A DNA stretch of 64,000 nt from Pectobacterium colocasium (GTDB taxonomy: Bacteria; Pseudomonadota; Gammaproteobacteria; Enterobacterales; Enterobacteriaceae): positions 1,798,001-1,862,000 of the forward strand of contig NZ_CP084032.1 in the NCBI RefSeq assembly GCF_020181655.1, written 5' to 3'. Positions 35,209 through 43,576 of this stretch are shown in pieces. Both the position numbers and the translations under genes were made by a program. The notes beneath the pieces were generated by a model. It saw only the letters and a program-made list of their open reading frames with translations, had not been told where the DNA came from and searched no databases. Numbering within the stretch: position 1 is the stretch's first letter; the number at the start of each line of letters is the position of its first letter.

Positions 35209-35587
35209 TTTTTATTTCTCCTCTAATGACGCTTGTTGATTGAATTTTTGTTGGATTTAATGCCATTTCTATTTCCTTGATAGCTAAGCTTGGATTGCAG
35301 TCACCACAAGTAAAGATATCAATAAAAGCAGCCGAAAAATTTGGGTAGGTGTGAATTGATGCATGTGATTCAGATAATAAAAATAATGCGGTTACTCCTT
35401 CTGGATCGAATTTATGTGATGTTTCTTGAAGAATAGTTGCGCCCGTAGCTTCAACAGCAGAACGCATTACTTTTATAAGAGTATATTGATCATTGAGGAG
35501 GGCATTATCTACACCGTAGAATTCTGCAAAAACATGCTTTCCGCTGAAAGAATAATCGGAGCAATCCTTTTTACCCGATGACACCAT
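35198..35587 (-). CDS. Short S-adenosylmethionine decarboxylase (Bacillus/archaeal type)
   Basis: 129 residues. LSESHASIHTYP holds the pyruvoyl cleavage site Glu73-Ser74, His79 and, downstream, the proton-donor Cys94 (FTCGDC). This is the short class 1B SpeD of Bacillus subtilis and archaea (about 125 residues). The housekeeping enterobacterial SpeD is about 264 residues, so this copy was almost surely brought in with the operon. It supplies decarboxylated AdoMet to the adjacent aminopropyltransferase. First gene of the operon. Confidence 0.85.
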   Translation of the reverse strand: MVSSGKKDCSDYSFSGKHVFAEFYGVDNALLNDQYTLIKVMRSAVEATGATILQETSHKFDPEGVTALFLLSESHASIHTYPNFSAAFIDIFTCGDCNPSLAIKEIEMALNPTKIQSTSVIRGEIKNAK

Positions 35588-36325
35588 TATGATGACCTCT
35601 TGAAGAAATTAAAAGGCAACAATCCATTCACATCCTATTTACTTTTTTATCATGCAAAAAAAATTTAGTCAAATACTTTCATATATCTATTTTTTGAAGA
35701 AAAAATGCTCATGGAAAAAATTCCAATGAATTTGTTTTTAGTGGTTATATGTTAATAAATATAATTATAGTAATTATAATTTTCATGCTAACTAATTGGT
35801 GTCACCTGAATGCATCTCTTTATTTACGATATTGGTTAATATAGGAATTGTAATTTAATTCTTTCAGTGTGTCTGGCTCAATCTCTACCGGGGAAGCGGT
35901 TGTCTTCAACATCTCCCTCGGTTTATAGAAATACTATCAATAGTTTTTGGCATAAAACACTGTAGTAAATAAATTTCATGGGATAATATAAAATCTCTAT
36001 TTAGGTAGAGTGAGAGAGGTATGAATGTCTGAATTTAAATGTCTTTTATTGTGGTGTCTTTAGATACTTTTATGAAGAATTGTGATCCAGAAGATAAAAA
36101 TCAGAATCAGAAGGAGGGGGGGTTCTGGTTCAACATCAGGATGACTTTAGTTTTCTGAAAAAAACCATACTACAAATAATGGAGAAATCCACATTACCTG
36201 AAATCTTGTTGGTATAGATCTTACCGGAGGTGACTATTTTCTCTTGTGAATATAAAAATGAGAGAGAAAATTAGTAGAGGTATTGATATTTTTATGAAGT
36301 AGTGTCGTCCTTGACTTTTTAAAAT
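35588..36325. promoter_or_regulatory. Promoter region of the polyamine operon
   Basis: About 740 AT-rich bases between the first operon gene and the IS256 element. Several A/T tracts are present. I looked for an HrpL-type box facing the operon and saw none. No gene seen. Confidence 0.45.
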
Positions 36326-37640
36326 GACCTTGTACATGATTCTGTGTAAATGCCATTTCTCAGAAGTGACCGTCCAGGCGGTCACCGAACTCGATAATAA
36401 AGCGGCTCATCGCCAGCCGCCAGTTTTGGATCGGCATCGTCCATTTTTTTGATGCCGACTGTATTGCCAGCCACACCACTTTCCTTACTGAGTCATCTGT
36501 CGGGAACACCTTGCGTTTCTTTATGGCATGCCGGATGACGCTGTTCAGTGATTCAATGGCATTGGTCGTGTAAATCACCTTACGGATGTCACTCGGGTAC
36601 GCGAAGAATGTTGACAGATTCGCCCAGTTTGCACGCCAGCTCCGGCTGATTTGCGGGTAGCGCTCATCCCAGACCCTGGCGAATGTTTCCAGCTCCTGCA
36701 ACGCCGCTTCTTCCGTCGCGGCCCCATAAACCGCCTTCAGGTCGCGAGTGACGGCCTTATAGTCCTTCCATGAGACGAAGCGCAGGCTGTTGCGCACCAT
36801 ATGGACTATACACAACTGGATGCGGGTTTGCGGATAGACCGCATTGATAGCGTCAGGGAAGCCTTTCAGACCGTCAACGCAGGCGATGAGAATGTCGTTC
36901 AGACCTCTGTTTTTCAGCTCCGTCAGCACATTCAGCCAGAACTTCGCCCCTTCATTTTCCGCCAGCCACATACCCAGTAGTTCTTTCTGACCATCGATAT
37001 TGATGCCCAAGGCCAGGAACACGGATTTGTTGATGACACGACTATCCTGACGGACCTTAAGGACAATACAGTCAAGATAAACAATGGGATAAAGGCTATC
37101 CAACGGCCGATTCTGCCATTCAACAACCTGCTCCATCACTGCGTCCGTGACCTTTGAAATCAGGGCCGGCGACACATCTGAGTCATACAGTTCCTTAAAC
37201 GTCGCGACGATCTCTCGGGTAGTCATGCCTTTGGCGTATAACGACAGGATTTGGTTATCCATGCTGGTTATCCGGGTCTGATTTTTCTTCACCAGTTGAG
37301 GTTCGAATGTGGCATCACGATCTCGCGGAGTACGCAGTTCGAGCGGGCCATCGCCAGTAATGACCGTTTTTGTGGAATAACCGTTACGTGCGTTAAGACC
37401 CGCTTTGGGCTGGTTTTTCTCGTACCCGAGATGGTGGGACATTTCAGCATTAAGGGCGGCTTCAACACTGATTTTTTTCAGCAGGCGATCGAACTGGCTG
37501 AGATCATCAGGTGTTTTAAGATTTTTGGCCAGTTCGTTAGCCAGTGCCTGTAATTGTTTTTCGTCCATAAATTAACCTGCTTTTGATGTTGGATTGAACA
37601 TATCAAAATCAGGCAATTACACAAATTTATGTACAGGCTC
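36326..37640 (-). mobile_element. IS256-family insertion sequence (IS285-like)
   Basis: 1315 bp bounded by imperfect inverted repeats of about 29 bp (sharing CTGTACAT or CTTGTACAT, TGTGTAA and TGCC). The 8-bp direct repeat TTTAAAAT lies at 36318-36325 and 37641-37648, the duplication size expected of IS256. One transposase gene fills it. The insertion is right at the 3' end of the integrase gene, whose stop starts at 37649. Confidence 0.9.
36360..37568 (-). CDS. IS256-family transposase
   Basis: 402 residues, the usual length. Catalytic Asp in IVYLDCIVLKV, Asp in ACVDGLKGFPDA and Glu in TTNAIESLN form the DDE triad; CIVHMVRNS is the family C/DxxH region. Strong similarity in style to IS285/IS1414-type transposases of enterobacteria. 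Intact, so possibly still mobile. Confidence 0.9.
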   Translation of the reverse strand: MDEKQLQALANELAKNLKTPDDLSQFDRLLKKISVEAALNAEMSHHLGYEKNQPKAGLNARNGYSTKTVITGDGPLELRTPRDRDATFEPQLVKKNQTRITSMDNQILSLYAKGMTTREIVATFKELYDSDVSPALISKVTDAVMEQVVEWQNRPLDSLYPIVYLDCIVLKVRQDSRVINKSVFLALGINIDGQKELLGMWLAENEGAKFWLNVLTELKNRGLNDILIACVDGLKGFPDAINAVYPQTRIQLCIVHMVRNSLRFVSWKDYKAVTRDLKAVYGAATEEAALQELETFARVWDERYPQISRSWRANWANLSTFFAYPSDIRKVIYTTNAIESLNSVIRHAIKKRKVFPTDDSVRKVVWLAIQSASKKWTMPIQNWRLAMSRFIIEFGDRLDGHF

Positions 37641-37648
37641 TTTAAAAT

Positions 37649-38923
37649 CTATCCTTTTTGTGCAAACTCAAACGGGCTAACTATTCCATTGCGGTTCGCA
37701 TCCAGAAAATCAGCCCACCATTGCAGCATCAGTTTACGCTGGTCAAGATGGCTAACTTTATGGGTATAAGCAGATCTAACGGTGTTTTTTTCTTTATGGC
37801 TCATTTGAAGCTCAACCGTGTCTTCCGACCATAATCCCGATTCCGTCAATGCACTACAGGCTAACGTGCGAAAGCCATGCCCACACAGATCCGTTTTGGT
37901 GTCATATCCCATACGCTGAAGGGCTTTATTGATAGTTCCTGAACTCATCGCAGAATCACTGTCGTAAAACCCGGTGAAAATAAACCCGTCACCCGCTTTT
38001 TCACCATAAGTGATCTTTTTAACCTCTTTCAAGATCTCAACCGCCTGCCTGCACAGTGGGACAAAATGCTTTCTCTTCATTTTGGCACCACGACCAGAGT
38101 GTTTTACCCCTTTAACTTCCTTTCGTTGTTCAGGGATAACCCAGAGAGATTTTTTGAAGTCGATTTCACTCCATCGGGCAAAGCGTAACTCACTTGACCT
38201 GACAAAAACCAATAATGTGAGCCTGATCGCTAATTCTGTTAAAAGACCTCGACCACGGTAGTTGTCGAGTTTTTGTAAGAGATCGGGAATTTCATAGATT
38301 TCGATAGAAGGGCGGTGCGCTGTCTCACCTTTTTCGATAGTGCCTTGCAAATCATAAGCAGGGTTATAACTGATGATCTTCTGCTGGACGGCGTATCGCA
38401 TGATAGAGGTTGTATACTGCTTCAGGCGCATGGCGATGTCGAGATAGCCTAACTTCTCAACTTTTTTGAGGGGGATGAGTAAATCGCTGGTATCAAGCTC
38501 TGATACATCACGATTTCCCAGATATGGCAGAAGGTAGTTTTCAATGCGTCTCCAGACCTTAACTTTGTAGTCTTCTGACCACTTGGTTTTGGTCTCAGCC
38601 CATGCACGAGCCATTACAGCAAAGGATCGGGACTCATCGTGTGTTCCTTGTCGCTCCCGGCCTGATTTTTTTCTGGCTCCTGGATCAATCCCATTAGCAA
38701 TCAGCTTACGCGCTTCATCACGACGCTCCCTTGCGTCAGTCAAAGAAATAGCAGGGTAAACCCCCAACGCTAACAGTTTTTGCTTCTGTGCAAAGCGGTA
38801 GGAAAGCCGCCAGTATTTAGATCCGTTCGGGTGGACAAGCAGGTGCATACCAAAACCATCAGTAAGCTTGTATTCTTTCTCAAGAGGTTTAGCTTTTTTT
38901 ACTTTGGTGTCAGTAAGTGACAT
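37649..38923 (-). CDS. int: P4-family tyrosine integrase at tRNA-Asn
   Basis: 424 residues. The N-terminal SLTDTKVKKAKPLEKEYKLTD is the P4-type arm-binding start. Catalytic residues: FVRSSELRFARW (Arg), a Lys in RKHFVPL, HGFRT (HxxR), MSHKE (His) and RSAYTHK (Tyr). It lies 180 bases from the tRNA-Asn 3' end and transcribes away from it, the standard arrangement for islands using a tRNA 3' end as attachment site. It defines the island extending leftwards. The IS256 copy touches its stop codon but does not alter the protein. Confidence 0.9.
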   Translation of the reverse strand: MSLTDTKVKKAKPLEKEYKLTDGFGMHLLVHPNGSKYWRLSYRFAQKQKLLALGVYPAISLTDARERRDEARKLIANGIDPGARKKSGRERQGTHDESRSFAVMARAWAETKTKWSEDYKVKVWRRIENYLLPYLGNRDVSELDTSDLLIPLKKVEKLGYLDIAMRLKQYTTSIMRYAVQQKIISYNPAYDLQGTIEKGETAHRPSIEIYEIPDLLQKLDNYRGRGLLTELAIRLTLLVFVRSSELRFARWSEIDFKKSLWVIPEQRKEVKGVKHSGRGAKMKRKHFVPLCRQAVEILKEVKKITYGEKAGDGFIFTGFYDSDSAMSSGTINKALQRMGYDTKTDLCGHGFRTLACSALTESGLWSEDTVELQMSHKEKNTVRSAYTHKVSHLDQRKLMLQWWADFLDANRNGIVSPFEFAQKG

Positions 38924-39068
38924 AGATTCTCTTTCCTTTTTGTTGGTATAAGGAAAATCTAACCAGAACTACCAAGAAATCTACCAACAAAATTGCTGGA
39001 TATAGGTGTATTTCAGTGGATGTTAGTAGACAAGAGAGGGGAGGCAAGTGATTGATTAAATGCAAAAA

Positions 39069-39092
39069 TGTAGACGCCCGTAGGCATCTACA
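39069..39092 (-). terminator. Terminator downstream of tRNA-Asn
   Basis: TGTAGA and TCTACA with inner GCC/GGC pairs form a stem, followed on the minus strand by ATTTTTGC. It ends the tRNA transcript. Confidence 0.7.
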
Positions 39093-39102
39093 TTCTTTAA
39101 TT

Positions 39103-39178
39103 TGGCTCCTCTGACTGGACTCGAACCAGTGACATACGGATTAACAGTCCGCCGTTCTACCGACTGAACTACAGAGGA
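39103..39178 (-). tRNA. tRNA-Asn (GTT), island attachment site
   Basis: Reading the minus strand, TCCTCTGTAGTTCAGTCGG opens the acceptor and D arms, GACTGTTAATCC is the anticodon loop (GUU), and the T arm GGTTCGAGTCC precedes CAGAGGAGCCA. 76 bases including encoded CCA, close to identical to the E. coli asn tRNAs as I remember them. The 3' end faces the integrase, so the 3' part is the likely attL/attR core. I saw no second copy of that core elsewhere in the window, so the far end of the island is outside. Confidence 0.95.
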
Positions 39179-39288
39179 ATCGTGTGAACGGGGCGCATAA
39201 TATCCGCCACCTGCGGTACTGTCAACGGCAAAATCAGCTTTATTGTCTGACTGCCTAGGCTATGTACAATTCGCTGTTTTTTTATGAG

Positions 39289-40086
39289 TTAGTAGATGGA
39301 TGGTGCACGGTAGTTGACGCTGCTTTGCCAGTTTTTTAGGCGGGCGAGCGGATCTTGTCGATAGAATTTTTGAAAGCAGCGGTACATGTCGGGGAAACGA
39401 TCGTCGAGAAGTTCGGGGGCGCTGAAGAAGTATTCCGACAGCACCGCAAAGCACTCTGCCGGATCGTGGGCGGCATAGGGATCCATACTGGTGGCGTCTT
39501 CACCGACCAGATCAATCTCTTCCTGCAAAGCATCCATCGCGCCACGCAGATGTTGTTCCCAGACAGCAATATCGCGCAGGGGAATTAGGGGAACGCCAGT
39601 TGCTTCGCCGCTGCTGCGAATATCCAGCTTGTGTGCGACTTCATGAATGATGAGGTTGAAACCGGAGAGATCGAAAGAGTCTTGCACTTCTTGCCAGTTG
39701 ATGACAATCGGCCCCTGATCCCAGCTTTGCCCGGACTGTACCATTTTCCCCGTATGCACGAGTCCGATGTCGTCCTGCCACTCTTCTTCGACAATAAACG
39801 GGCCGGGATAAACCAGAACTTCGTGGAAACCATCCAGCGCATCCATTCCCAGCGACAAGACCGGCAGGGAAAACAACAGGGCGATGCGTTGCTGCATGAT
39901 TTCCGTTAACACTAGCTCCTGCAACGGAATCAGGCGTTTTTGCTTCAGAAACTGATCGGCAAGTGCGACCAACTGCTGAAGTTCTTCATCGCTTAAGGGG
40001 GCGAGAAGTGGGATGGAGACCGCAGCTTGCCAGTGTTCAAGTGTCTGCACCTGAGGTTGAGTGTTTTTCCATGGCCATTTAATCAT
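39289..40086 (-). CDS. mtfA: MtfA, Mlc titration factor / peptidase
   Basis: 265 residues, full length. [10 protein letters not shown] holds the zinc motif H148-E149-xx-H152, and downstream Glu residues ([16 protein letters not shown], about 205-220) supply the third ligand. MtfA binds and inactivates the Mlc repressor, raising ptsG expression, and has aminopeptidase activity. It is normal core chromosome; in E. coli too it lies next to an asn tRNA. Higher GC and ordinary codon use contrast with the AT-rich islands on both sides. Confidence 0.95.
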   Translation of the reverse strand: MIKWPWKNTQPQVQTLEHWQAAVSIPLLAPLSDEELQQLVALADQFLKQKRLIPLQELVLTEIMQQRIALLFSLPVLSLGMDALDGFHEVLVYPGPFIVEEEWQDDIGLVHTGKMVQSGQSWDQGPIVINWQEVQDSFDLSGFNLIIHEVAHKLDIRSSGEATGVPLIPLRDIAVWEQHLRGAMDALQEEIDLVGEDATSMDPYAAHDPAECFAVLSEYFFSAPELLDDRFPDMYRCFQKFYRQDPLARLKNWQSSVNYRAPSIY

Positions 40087-40195
40087 CGTTATTGCTCGTT
40101 AAGTCGTCACTTGAATTTAAAGGCGAGGGCGTGTGTTGTTAAACTAACTCGTTGTTAACATGCCGTAAAAGCGGGCATCATGGCAACAGTTAAAC

Positions 40196-40285
40196 GGAGA
40201 GATGCCGGAGCGGCTGAACGGACCAGTCTCGAAAACTGGAGTAGGGGCAACTCTACCGGGGGTTCAAATCCCCCTATCTCCGCCA
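40196..40285 (+). tRNA. serU: tRNA-Ser (CGA), serU type
   Basis: 90 bases with the long variable arm of tRNA-Ser. It opens GGAGAGATGCCGG, has anticodon loop GTCTCGAAAAC (CGA), variable arm GTAGGGGCAACTCTAC, T arm GGTTCAAATCC and encoded CCA. serU is a common integration site for enterobacterial islands, and foreign genes begin directly after it, but no integrase is found on that side within the window. Confidence 0.95.
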
Positions 40286-40533
40286 CTCATTCTTTAAAAT
40301 CAATAAGTTACCGTTAAGTTTTTCTCATGCCATGCATCAGGTAATGCATTAAAAATCCATTAATAACAGCCTGTTCCGACGCACTCATTTCTATCATGTT
40401 GCACTCATTCGAGCATTCATTTTTATCTCCTCTGGCTCACACTCTCAAAACAATTTATCTTTAGGTCATTGTTGGCACGAGAAAATCGGCTCTGGCTGAC
40501 GGGTGAGTTACGTTAGGGAGAAATGGAATACAG

Positions 40534-41427
40534 ATGAAAGCCAGCGACACAATGAAGGCTGTTAAGCAGTGGTTCAAGTTAAGCAACTATGATGTCCTTC
40601 AAGAGATCACAGTTAACGACCTAAGTTATGAAATCAGTCGGCGCGTATCATTGCACCGACATGATTTTACTAAAGAAGAACATTCCCGGCATGAACGCTA
40701 TCTGGAAGAAGAAGCCAAGATTCTGGCTGGTCATCCTCTTTTAGCGAGTTCGACAGAAAGAACCGCCCCTACCACTAAAAAGAAAAACCCTTTAGTGGAT
40801 GCGCGGCTGCATGTCAGACATATGACCGTCAACGACATTAGTCGCTACGAGGCACGGCTACGGGACCTTGAGCTACTTCACCGAGTAGGTTACTCAGCTG
40901 ATGCATCGTCTGTCCCGACATCAAAAGAGGATGGGATGCGGAAGCTGAGAGACATTGACGAGTTTGATGATGGGCATCCACTGTATTTGTGGTTAAACAT
41001 TAAGTTTCTGACTGACGATGAGGTTATTGAGCATATCAAAAGAATGCTCCCTCAATGGCGAAAGGAGCATACCGTTGGCGAGCCAGCAATTGGTTCGTTT
41101 CGGTTCGGACTAAGCACTGTCAAAAAGGTGATCAACCTCAGGGTTATCCCAATGCTTGATCTGCTGCTTTGGGCGAAGCGGAATGATGCCAAAATCTCTT
41201 ATGAGCAGTTTTCCCGTCTCCTCTACCCTAACGACTCTGAGGTCATCAGAGGCGGCTCTCAAATCAAGGATACCGACAAGCCTTTTACTGAAAAAGTTCT
41301 CAAGCGCGAATTTGAGCGACTGTTTAACCTCTGGCTGAGTAAAAACGATTACATGATGGATACCAAGGTAGCCGAAGCGATGAAAATGAACGAAAAAGAA
41401 GAGGAAGACGAGAGAAAAGGGAAGTAA
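40534..41427 (+). CDS. DUF6387-like island protein
   Basis: 297 residues, soluble and highly charged. The opening MKAVKQWFKLSNYD and the later YLWLNIKFLTDDEVIEHI region fit the DUF6387 proteins that sit beside alpA and integrase genes in enterobacterial islands. The C-terminus is a Lys/Glu-rich tail. First gene after serU. Function in that family is not known; a regulatory or replication role is assumed. Confidence 0.55.
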   Translation: MKASDTMKAVKQWFKLSNYDVLQEITVNDLSYEISRRVSLHRHDFTKEEHSRHERYLEEEAKILAGHPLLASSTERTAPTTKKKNPLVDARLHVRHMTVNDISRYEARLRDLELLHRVGYSADASSVPTSKEDGMRKLRDIDEFDDGHPLYLWLNIKFLTDDEVIEHIKRMLPQWRKEHTVGEPAIGSFRFGLSTVKKVINLRVIPMLDLLLWAKRNDAKISYEQFSRLLYPNDSEVIRGGSQIKDTDKPFTEKVLKREFERLFNLWLSKNDYMMDTKVAEAMKMNEKEEEDERKGK

Positions 41428-41624
41428 CTCACTTCCTGCATGTAGGGGACTACCGTCAAGTCTGGTCCCCATTCTTCAAAACCAGCGAAATCCACAAACT
41501 CCCATTTTCCCCGAAAATCATTTCTTTCGACTTCCTCATAAAAATCTTGTTTGCCAATCTCTGCATCCTGCGATCTCAATTTTTCCTACTATAGCTCTTG
41601 TCGAAACAACAGAGGAAAAGACAA

Positions 41625-41837
41625 ATGAGAAATGAAATCGCAGGTAAAAGATTAATCCGTGTTCCTGAAGTTCTGAGAAGAGTCGGATTTAGTCGAACCA
41701 CAATGTATGAGCTTATTAAGGAAGGCCGATTCCCGGATAAGGTAATCATAGGGGCAAGATGTGTAGCTTTTGTAGAAAGTGAGATTGATGCATGGATTGA
41801 AAATACTATTTCCGATTCACGCAAAAATAATAAATAA
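41625..41837 (+). CDS. AlpA-family regulator 2
   Basis: 70 residues from the ATG at 41625 (GAGG upstream); a TTG at 41598 is less likely. MerR-like helix-turn-helix at RLIRVPEVLRRVGFSRTTMY, then ELIKEGRFPDKVIIGARCVAFVESEIDAW (regions 10-29 and 30-58). It should control the excision or expression of the serU-side element. The five small genes after it are on the same strand with short gaps. Confidence 0.85.
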   Translation: MRNEIAGKRLIRVPEVLRRVGFSRTTMYELIKEGRFPDKVIIGARCVAFVESEIDAWIENTISDSRKNNK

Positions 41838-41856
41838 CATATAAGAGGAAGCGAAA

Positions 41857-42174
41857 ATGAAAGTGCAAAAAATAGGAATAAATGTTAGTAATGATGATAC
41901 AAAATACTTTGTTCTGAAAAGTGGCGAAGACTATGACTACTATTTGCGATGTATGCATGAGTATATGGGGGAAAGATTCTATCATAATCTTGAAGATGAT
42001 GGTTATATGGAAGGTGTTTTAAAATCAATAATAGAGAATGGTAAGAAAGATTTTAATGAGTTCTTGAAAAAACATAAATATAAAGCATCGCTTAAAAACG
42101 TATATTTTGATGAAGTGCTTGTCAACCTGAGGCAGATACATCATATGATGAGTCACTATATTTTACATACATAA
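41857..42174 (+). CDS. Small hypothetical protein 1 of a five-gene run
   Basis: 105 residues; AGAGGAAG ribosome site. Mixed alpha/beta with YDYYLRCMHEYMGERFYHN, Tyr- and His-rich. Gap of 19 bases from alpA. No family recognised. Confidence 0.5.
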   Translation: MKVQKIGINVSNDDTKYFVLKSGEDYDYYLRCMHEYMGERFYHNLEDDGYMEGVLKSIIENGKKDFNEFLKKHKYKASLKNVYFDEVLVNLRQIHHMMSHYILHT

Positions 42175-42194
42175 TCGCTGGCGTCATCTATTCG

Positions 42195-42208
42195 GCCCCG
42201 CAAGGGGC
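42195..42208 (+). other. GCCCC hairpin between small genes, copy 1
   Basis: GCCCC-GCAA-GGGGC with a tetraloop, followed by TAATAACAAACG. A near copy lies at 42566-42579 in the next gap. Too short for strong termination; likely an mRNA processing or stabilising hairpin. Confidence 0.5.
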
Positions 42209-42257
42209 TAATAACAAACGAAATGAATAAAAAGCATTTAATTATGAGGGTATAAAT

Positions 42258-42554
42258 ATGACTAAAGAAAATATTATTGAAAACAAATCAACAGAACTTT
42301 TTTATGATCTTGCTTGTAGATCATTTTGCGCAAGCTGGAATATGTTTATGGAAGTTAATGGCGATGGAGATGCCAATGATTATTTGGATGATCCTGATTT
42401 TATGAGTCCATTTATTATTTATGTGATTGACCATATTCAGAATAACTTTGAGAGATTCACCAAGCAAGAAGAAAACTGTGGTGATATTCATGAGGTTAAC
42501 TTTGAACAAGTAGCAGCGCTGCTGGTAGGGTATTCAGAAAACTTTAGAAAGTAA
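42258..42554 (+). CDS. Small acidic protein 2
   Basis: 98 residues, strongly acidic (several D/E clusters such as GDGDANDYLDDPD), two Cys, helical ends. GAGG before the ATG. DNA mimicry is possible given the charge but is only a thought. Unrecognised. Confidence 0.5.
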   Translation: MTKENIIENKSTELFYDLACRSFCASWNMFMEVNGDGDANDYLDDPDFMSPFIIYVIDHIQNNFERFTKQEENCGDIHEVNFEQVAALLVGYSENFRK

Positions 42555-42565
42555 GAACTAATCTT

Positions 42566-42579
42566 GCCCCGGAAGGGGC
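42566..42579 (+). other. GCCCC hairpin between small genes, copy 2
   Basis: GCCCC-GGAA-GGGGC, same flanks as copy 1 (CTAAC or CTAAT followed by ATAAAC or AACAAAC). Confidence 0.5.
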
Positions 42580-42604
42580 TAACTATAAACAATAGGAAAA
42601 ACAG

Positions 42605-42841
42605 ATGAAGAATGATATGTCAGTAATCGTAAGTATGTTATGTGAAAAAACACCTAAAGTGATGAACCTTATCCAAGAGAGCTTGGATATATTTATCGCA
42701 TTAAGAGGTAGCTCTGTCGAAGAAATAATGAATGATAAGACCTTGTTAGATGATTTAAATCGTTATGTAAATGAGACACTGTATGATGAGATGGATCTGG
42801 AATATGGTTCTGTAATCATCAAAATAGTATCTAATAAATAG
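42605..42841 (+). CDS. Small acidic protein 3
   Basis: 78 residues, helical and acidic. TPKVMNLIQESLDIFIALRG resembles part of the next protein's helix content. Ribosome site AGGAA. Unrecognised. Confidence 0.5.
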   Translation: MKNDMSVIVSMLCEKTPKVMNLIQESLDIFIALRGSSVEEIMNDKTLLDDLNRYVNETLYDEMDLEYGSVIIKIVSNK

Positions 42842-42906
42842 TATTAATACCTTCTCGATATTTATCTAATATTTATCTAATATTTAACTTAAGAAAAGGA
42901 ATCAGT

Positions 42907-43272
42907 ATGAAAGAGATTGTTTTAAATGAAAGCAATAAAATGTCAATAAACCTTATCACAAATGTATTACAGGGATATTGCGAAACGATCTATAGTATCT
43001 CTGAAAAACAGCCTGAAACAGCCATGAATATTTTAACAGGGGAAATGTTATCAGAGATACTTTATGATGTTTTGATTGCTTGTGAAGTTGAAGACTCTGT
43101 TAAAAGTGGAAGAGGCAAAGATGTATCTGAGATCAATATGGATGAGTTGAAAGATACTATCTTATACTGGCATAAAGAACATATCATTGAGCTTGTACTG
43201 AAAAACATCAAACCGGATGATGTGGATGAACGTATTTTCTGGAAGTTAAAAATGACTGTGAATCAGTATTGA
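42907..43272 (+). CDS. Small acidic protein 4
   Basis: 121 residues, helical, acidic; LKDTILYWHKEHIIELVLKNI near the C-terminus. AAAAGGA before the ATG. Followed by a hairpin at 43285-43303 and then the H-NST-like gene. Unrecognised. Confidence 0.5.
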   Translation: MKEIVLNESNKMSINLITNVLQGYCETIYSISEKQPETAMNILTGEMLSEILYDVLIACEVEDSVKSGRGKDVSEINMDELKDTILYWHKEHIIELVLKNIKPDDVDERIFWKLKMTVNQY

Positions 43273-43284
43273 AACATGGCAATA

Positions 43285-43303
43285 TTCCCTCGTGCAGAGG
43301 GAA
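43285..43303 (+). other. Hairpin before the H-NST-like gene
   Basis: TTCCCTC and GAGGGAA with a five-base loop. Third of the gap hairpins in this run, different sequence but the same position between genes. Confidence 0.45.
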
Positions 43304-43333
43304 ATAATCCTGTAATCAAACGGAGATAACCAT

Positions 43334-43576
43334 ATGATTGATGAATTTCATGTTATGTATATGTATAAAAAAATACAAGCTGAAGCTGCGACAACAGATA
43401 TGAAAACACTGGAACAGCTTTTGAAGAAGTTCCGTCAAGTCGTTGCGGAACGCCGGGAAGAATACTATCAGGAGATTGGTGAGAAAAAGGCTCAGAAATT
43501 GAGAGCCAAGAGATTACAACAGTTGCTTGAGAAAATGGGGCGTGATCGTGTATCACTGGAGGATCTATTTATATGA
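43334..43576 (+). CDS. H-NST-like truncated H-NS
   Basis: 80 residues covering only the H-NS N-terminal oligomerisation region: TTDMKTLEQLLKKFRQVVAERREE then a coiled coil and LQQLLEKMGRDRVSLEDLF. The C-terminal DNA-binding TWTGQGR motif is absent. H-NST proteins (about 80 residues) described from serU-linked islands of pathogenic E. coli oppose H-NS by forming mixed oligomers. The location after serU fits. Such a protein would relieve silencing of AT-rich island genes. A full H-NS paralogue is encoded at 60927-61325. Confidence 0.75.
   Translation: MIDEFHVMYMYKKIQAEAATTDMKTLEQLLKKFRQVVAERREEYYQEIGEKKAQKLRAKRLQQLLEKMGRDRVSLEDLFI

Noticed and set aside
30612..35587. Assigning the operon directly to phevamine biosynthesis
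   Set aside because: Only the amidinotransferase and ligase logic is shared; SpeD, SpeE, PaaK-like enzyme, desaturase and exporter are extra.
35588..36325. HrpL box for virulence regulation of the polyamine operon
   Set aside because: Searched by eye for GGAACC-N15/16-CCAC facing the operon and found no match.
1..39100. Second copy of the tRNA-Asn 3' end marking the island's other border
   Set aside because: No copy of the CTGACTGGACTCGAACC string noticed left of the integrase; the border is presumably outside the window.
42195..43303. Regular hairpins as a CRISPR array
   Set aside because: Units are 14-19 bases and separated by whole genes.
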